A DNA stretch of 64,000 nt from Nymphaea colorata (taxonomy: Eukaryota > Streptophyta > Magnoliopsida > Nymphaeales > Nymphaeaceae). The position numbers and the translations under genes are program-made. The DNA is taken from NCBI RefSeq assembly GCF_008831285.2, contig NC_045148.1, forward strand, positions 18,963,002 to 19,027,001, written 5' to 3'. Below the pieces are notes generated by a model. It saw only the letters and a list, made by a program, of their open reading frames with translations. It was not told the DNA's origin and did no database searches. Below, one piece after another: positions 62,623-64,000 of the stretch; position 1 is the first letter of the stretch; the number at the start of each line of letters is the position of its first letter.

Positions 62623-63799
62623 CTGACAAGAACACATAAACAAGCAAAAAATTTCAGTACCCACCGGAAAGAGAAAGAAAAAATTAATGTAGCCAACGAT
62701 AGTGAAGCAAGCAACTAAAATAGTCTTTAAGCAGCACTACATTAGCGCCTCGATGGATATACATGTAAGGAGTCCCCTTCGCTAGAGTCTTCTGCTAGTT
62801 CACTATTCGTTCCCATTTATTCGCATTTGCAATTCCAGATAGGTACGGGGTAAAACTTAACTGTATAAACAACAAAGCGAGACTTCGTTTGTTCCAACCA
62901 AAATTACTTAACATTATCTTTGATAGTAATTGATTCAAATTCTCGCTGGTAGTTGATTTTATTCATACTCAAGTATCAACTTCAACAAATCCACTCCAAC
63001 TGTCAAGCAGAGAGATATCAAGCGCAAACAGATTAGGAGAGACGCCAACATAGAATAGGAAGTGAGACAGACTTCGGCGACAAACCACTGCTCATAATAC
63101 CTATTCTTCAAAAAAATATGGGCTGGGAGAAAAATAGCAAGGAACAATAATATAGACTGAAAAAGAGAGGCACATAGGGCGAAGAAGCTGAAACCTCGCA
63201 AAAGTTAAGCTTAGAGTCTTCCGCAGGAGAATCCCATGAAAGCGATAACAGAAAATGGGAACAAGTAAGCTTCCTAGTTAGAACAAGCTAGACATCTCTA
63301 AGATGACTTGGTAAAAAAAAGTCAGATCGGCAAACAAAAGAATTATCAGATACGGAAGCAAATTTAGCATGTCCGAAATCCATGGGGACGACAAGGACAG
63401 AAAATGAACCCGAAAAAGAAAACTTCCTTGCCCCAAATTTTGCCCCACGGAAAGCCGAAAGCAGACGCCCACTAATTAAATAGATCTATGCAATCCTATT
63501 AAAAGCACGAAAGAACAGTCAACACTAACATGAGTAGAAGCAAATGGCAGTAACGGGACAAGGACTGGAACTGGCAGAAAACAAACAAAAGGGTAGTGAA
63601 ATGAAGTCACAAATCGCCGGAAAGAGGCAACAAAAATCCAATTTGAAGCGTCAGCAGCTGAAGGAGAGAACGGCTGAGTGAAGAACCGATCGAGGCAAAG
63701 AAGACACAGTTAACTGGAAAAAGAAGAACACAATTCGAAGAGACGAAAGCAATGGGGAAGAAGGAGACTTCTCTGCGAAGCATTTTCATGGGCACTCAC
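62623..63799 (-). other. predicted 5' UTR intron of the NRP gene
   Basis: The donor TTCCG|GTGAGTG at 63800/63799 and the acceptor TTCTTGTCAG at 62623 define a 1177-nt leader intron. Nothing coding is recognised inside. Confidence 0.65.
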
Positions 63800-64000
63800 C
63801 GGAACGATGGGGTAGATGTTCCTCCAATTGAGTCAAGAGAGCTCCGGATATGACAGATCTGCAGGGATAGACGGTGAGGAAGCCCTAAATTCTTAGGGTT
63901 TGGGAGACGATCACCCAGATATCACTCCTCCTCGTGCTTTCCCACGGAGGCGGAAGGAGACGGAAGGCGAGAGAGGGGCGTAAATGACGGTGCAGCGCCC
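63800..64000 (-). promoter_or_regulatory. NRP leader exon and promoter, with telo-box
   Basis: On the minus strand AAACCCTAA lies at 63901-63893, upstream of a leader segment that ends at the donor at 63800. The window ends before a TATA box can be judged. The GC-rich, purine-rich end (63940-64000) could also belong to a divergent neighbour outside the window. Confidence 0.45.

Noticed and set aside
1-64000. CRISPR arrays, bacterial operons, phage or virus genes, toxin genes
   Set aside because: None seen. All recognisable genes are plant nuclear genes with spliceosomal introns or intronless equivalents.

Overview
This is a nuclear chromosomal segment of a plant, almost certainly an angiosperm. 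The evidence is spliced genes with GT-AG introns, plant-only protein families (UDP-apiose/xylose synthase, PMT-type Golgi methyltransferase, DCD-domain N-rich protein, RBP45/47 RNA-binding protein), eukaryotic tRNA genes, and AT-rich intergenic DNA with (TA)n and (CT)n arrays and a small MITE. Coding regions are not strongly GC-rich as in grasses, but I cannot name the lineage from sequence alone.

Layout, left to right: (1) 704-2742 (+), the last seven exons of a cytosolic pyruvate kinase whose 5' part lies outside the window. (2) 2743-8298, repeat-rich DNA with a MITE, several tandem duplications and tRNA-Arg(UCU). (3) 8299-10981 (-), a PMT20/21-like putative methyltransferase in seven coding exons. 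(4) 10982-15857, its leader region followed by about 4.3 kb of AT-rich DNA. (5) 15858-17496 (+), a DUF455 ferritin-like protein. (6) 17973-25821 (-), an E2 subunit of the mitochondrial pyruvate dehydrogenase complex in 18 coding exons, convergent with the DUF455 gene. (7) 29341-32607 (-), UDP-apiose/UDP-xylose synthase in nine exons. (8) 32608-40273, a gene-free stretch dominated by a 1.06-kb tandem duplication. (9) 40274 to about 47120 (+), a three-RRM RBP45/47-type protein. (10) tRNA-Glu(UUC) at 49781-49854 (-). (11) 50856-52760 (+), a MYND zinc-finger protein with an intronless coding region. (12) 56071-56574 (+), a small HSP20 protein close to HSP15.4. (13) 58684-62622 (-), a DCD-domain Asn-rich protein (NRP) with its 5' UTR exon near the right edge.

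The genes do not form a physical pathway cluster. Cytosolic pyruvate kinase and the PDC E2 subunit act in consecutive stages of carbon flow. The PMT and UDP-apiose synthase both relate to Golgi or cell-wall polysaccharide metabolism. HSP20 and NRP are stress-linked families. I treat these as coincidences of neighbourhood.

I saw no convincing new biological system. The items most worth a second look are: an apparent one-base deficit at a conserved motif in the E2 gene; the single lipoyl domain of that E2; a stop-free, frame-preserving intron in the HSP20 gene; a uORF in the MYND leader; an RBP47 stop codon that seems to sit right at a splice acceptor; a three-copy decayed repeat in RBP47 intron 1; and an unusual number of exact two-copy tandem duplications.
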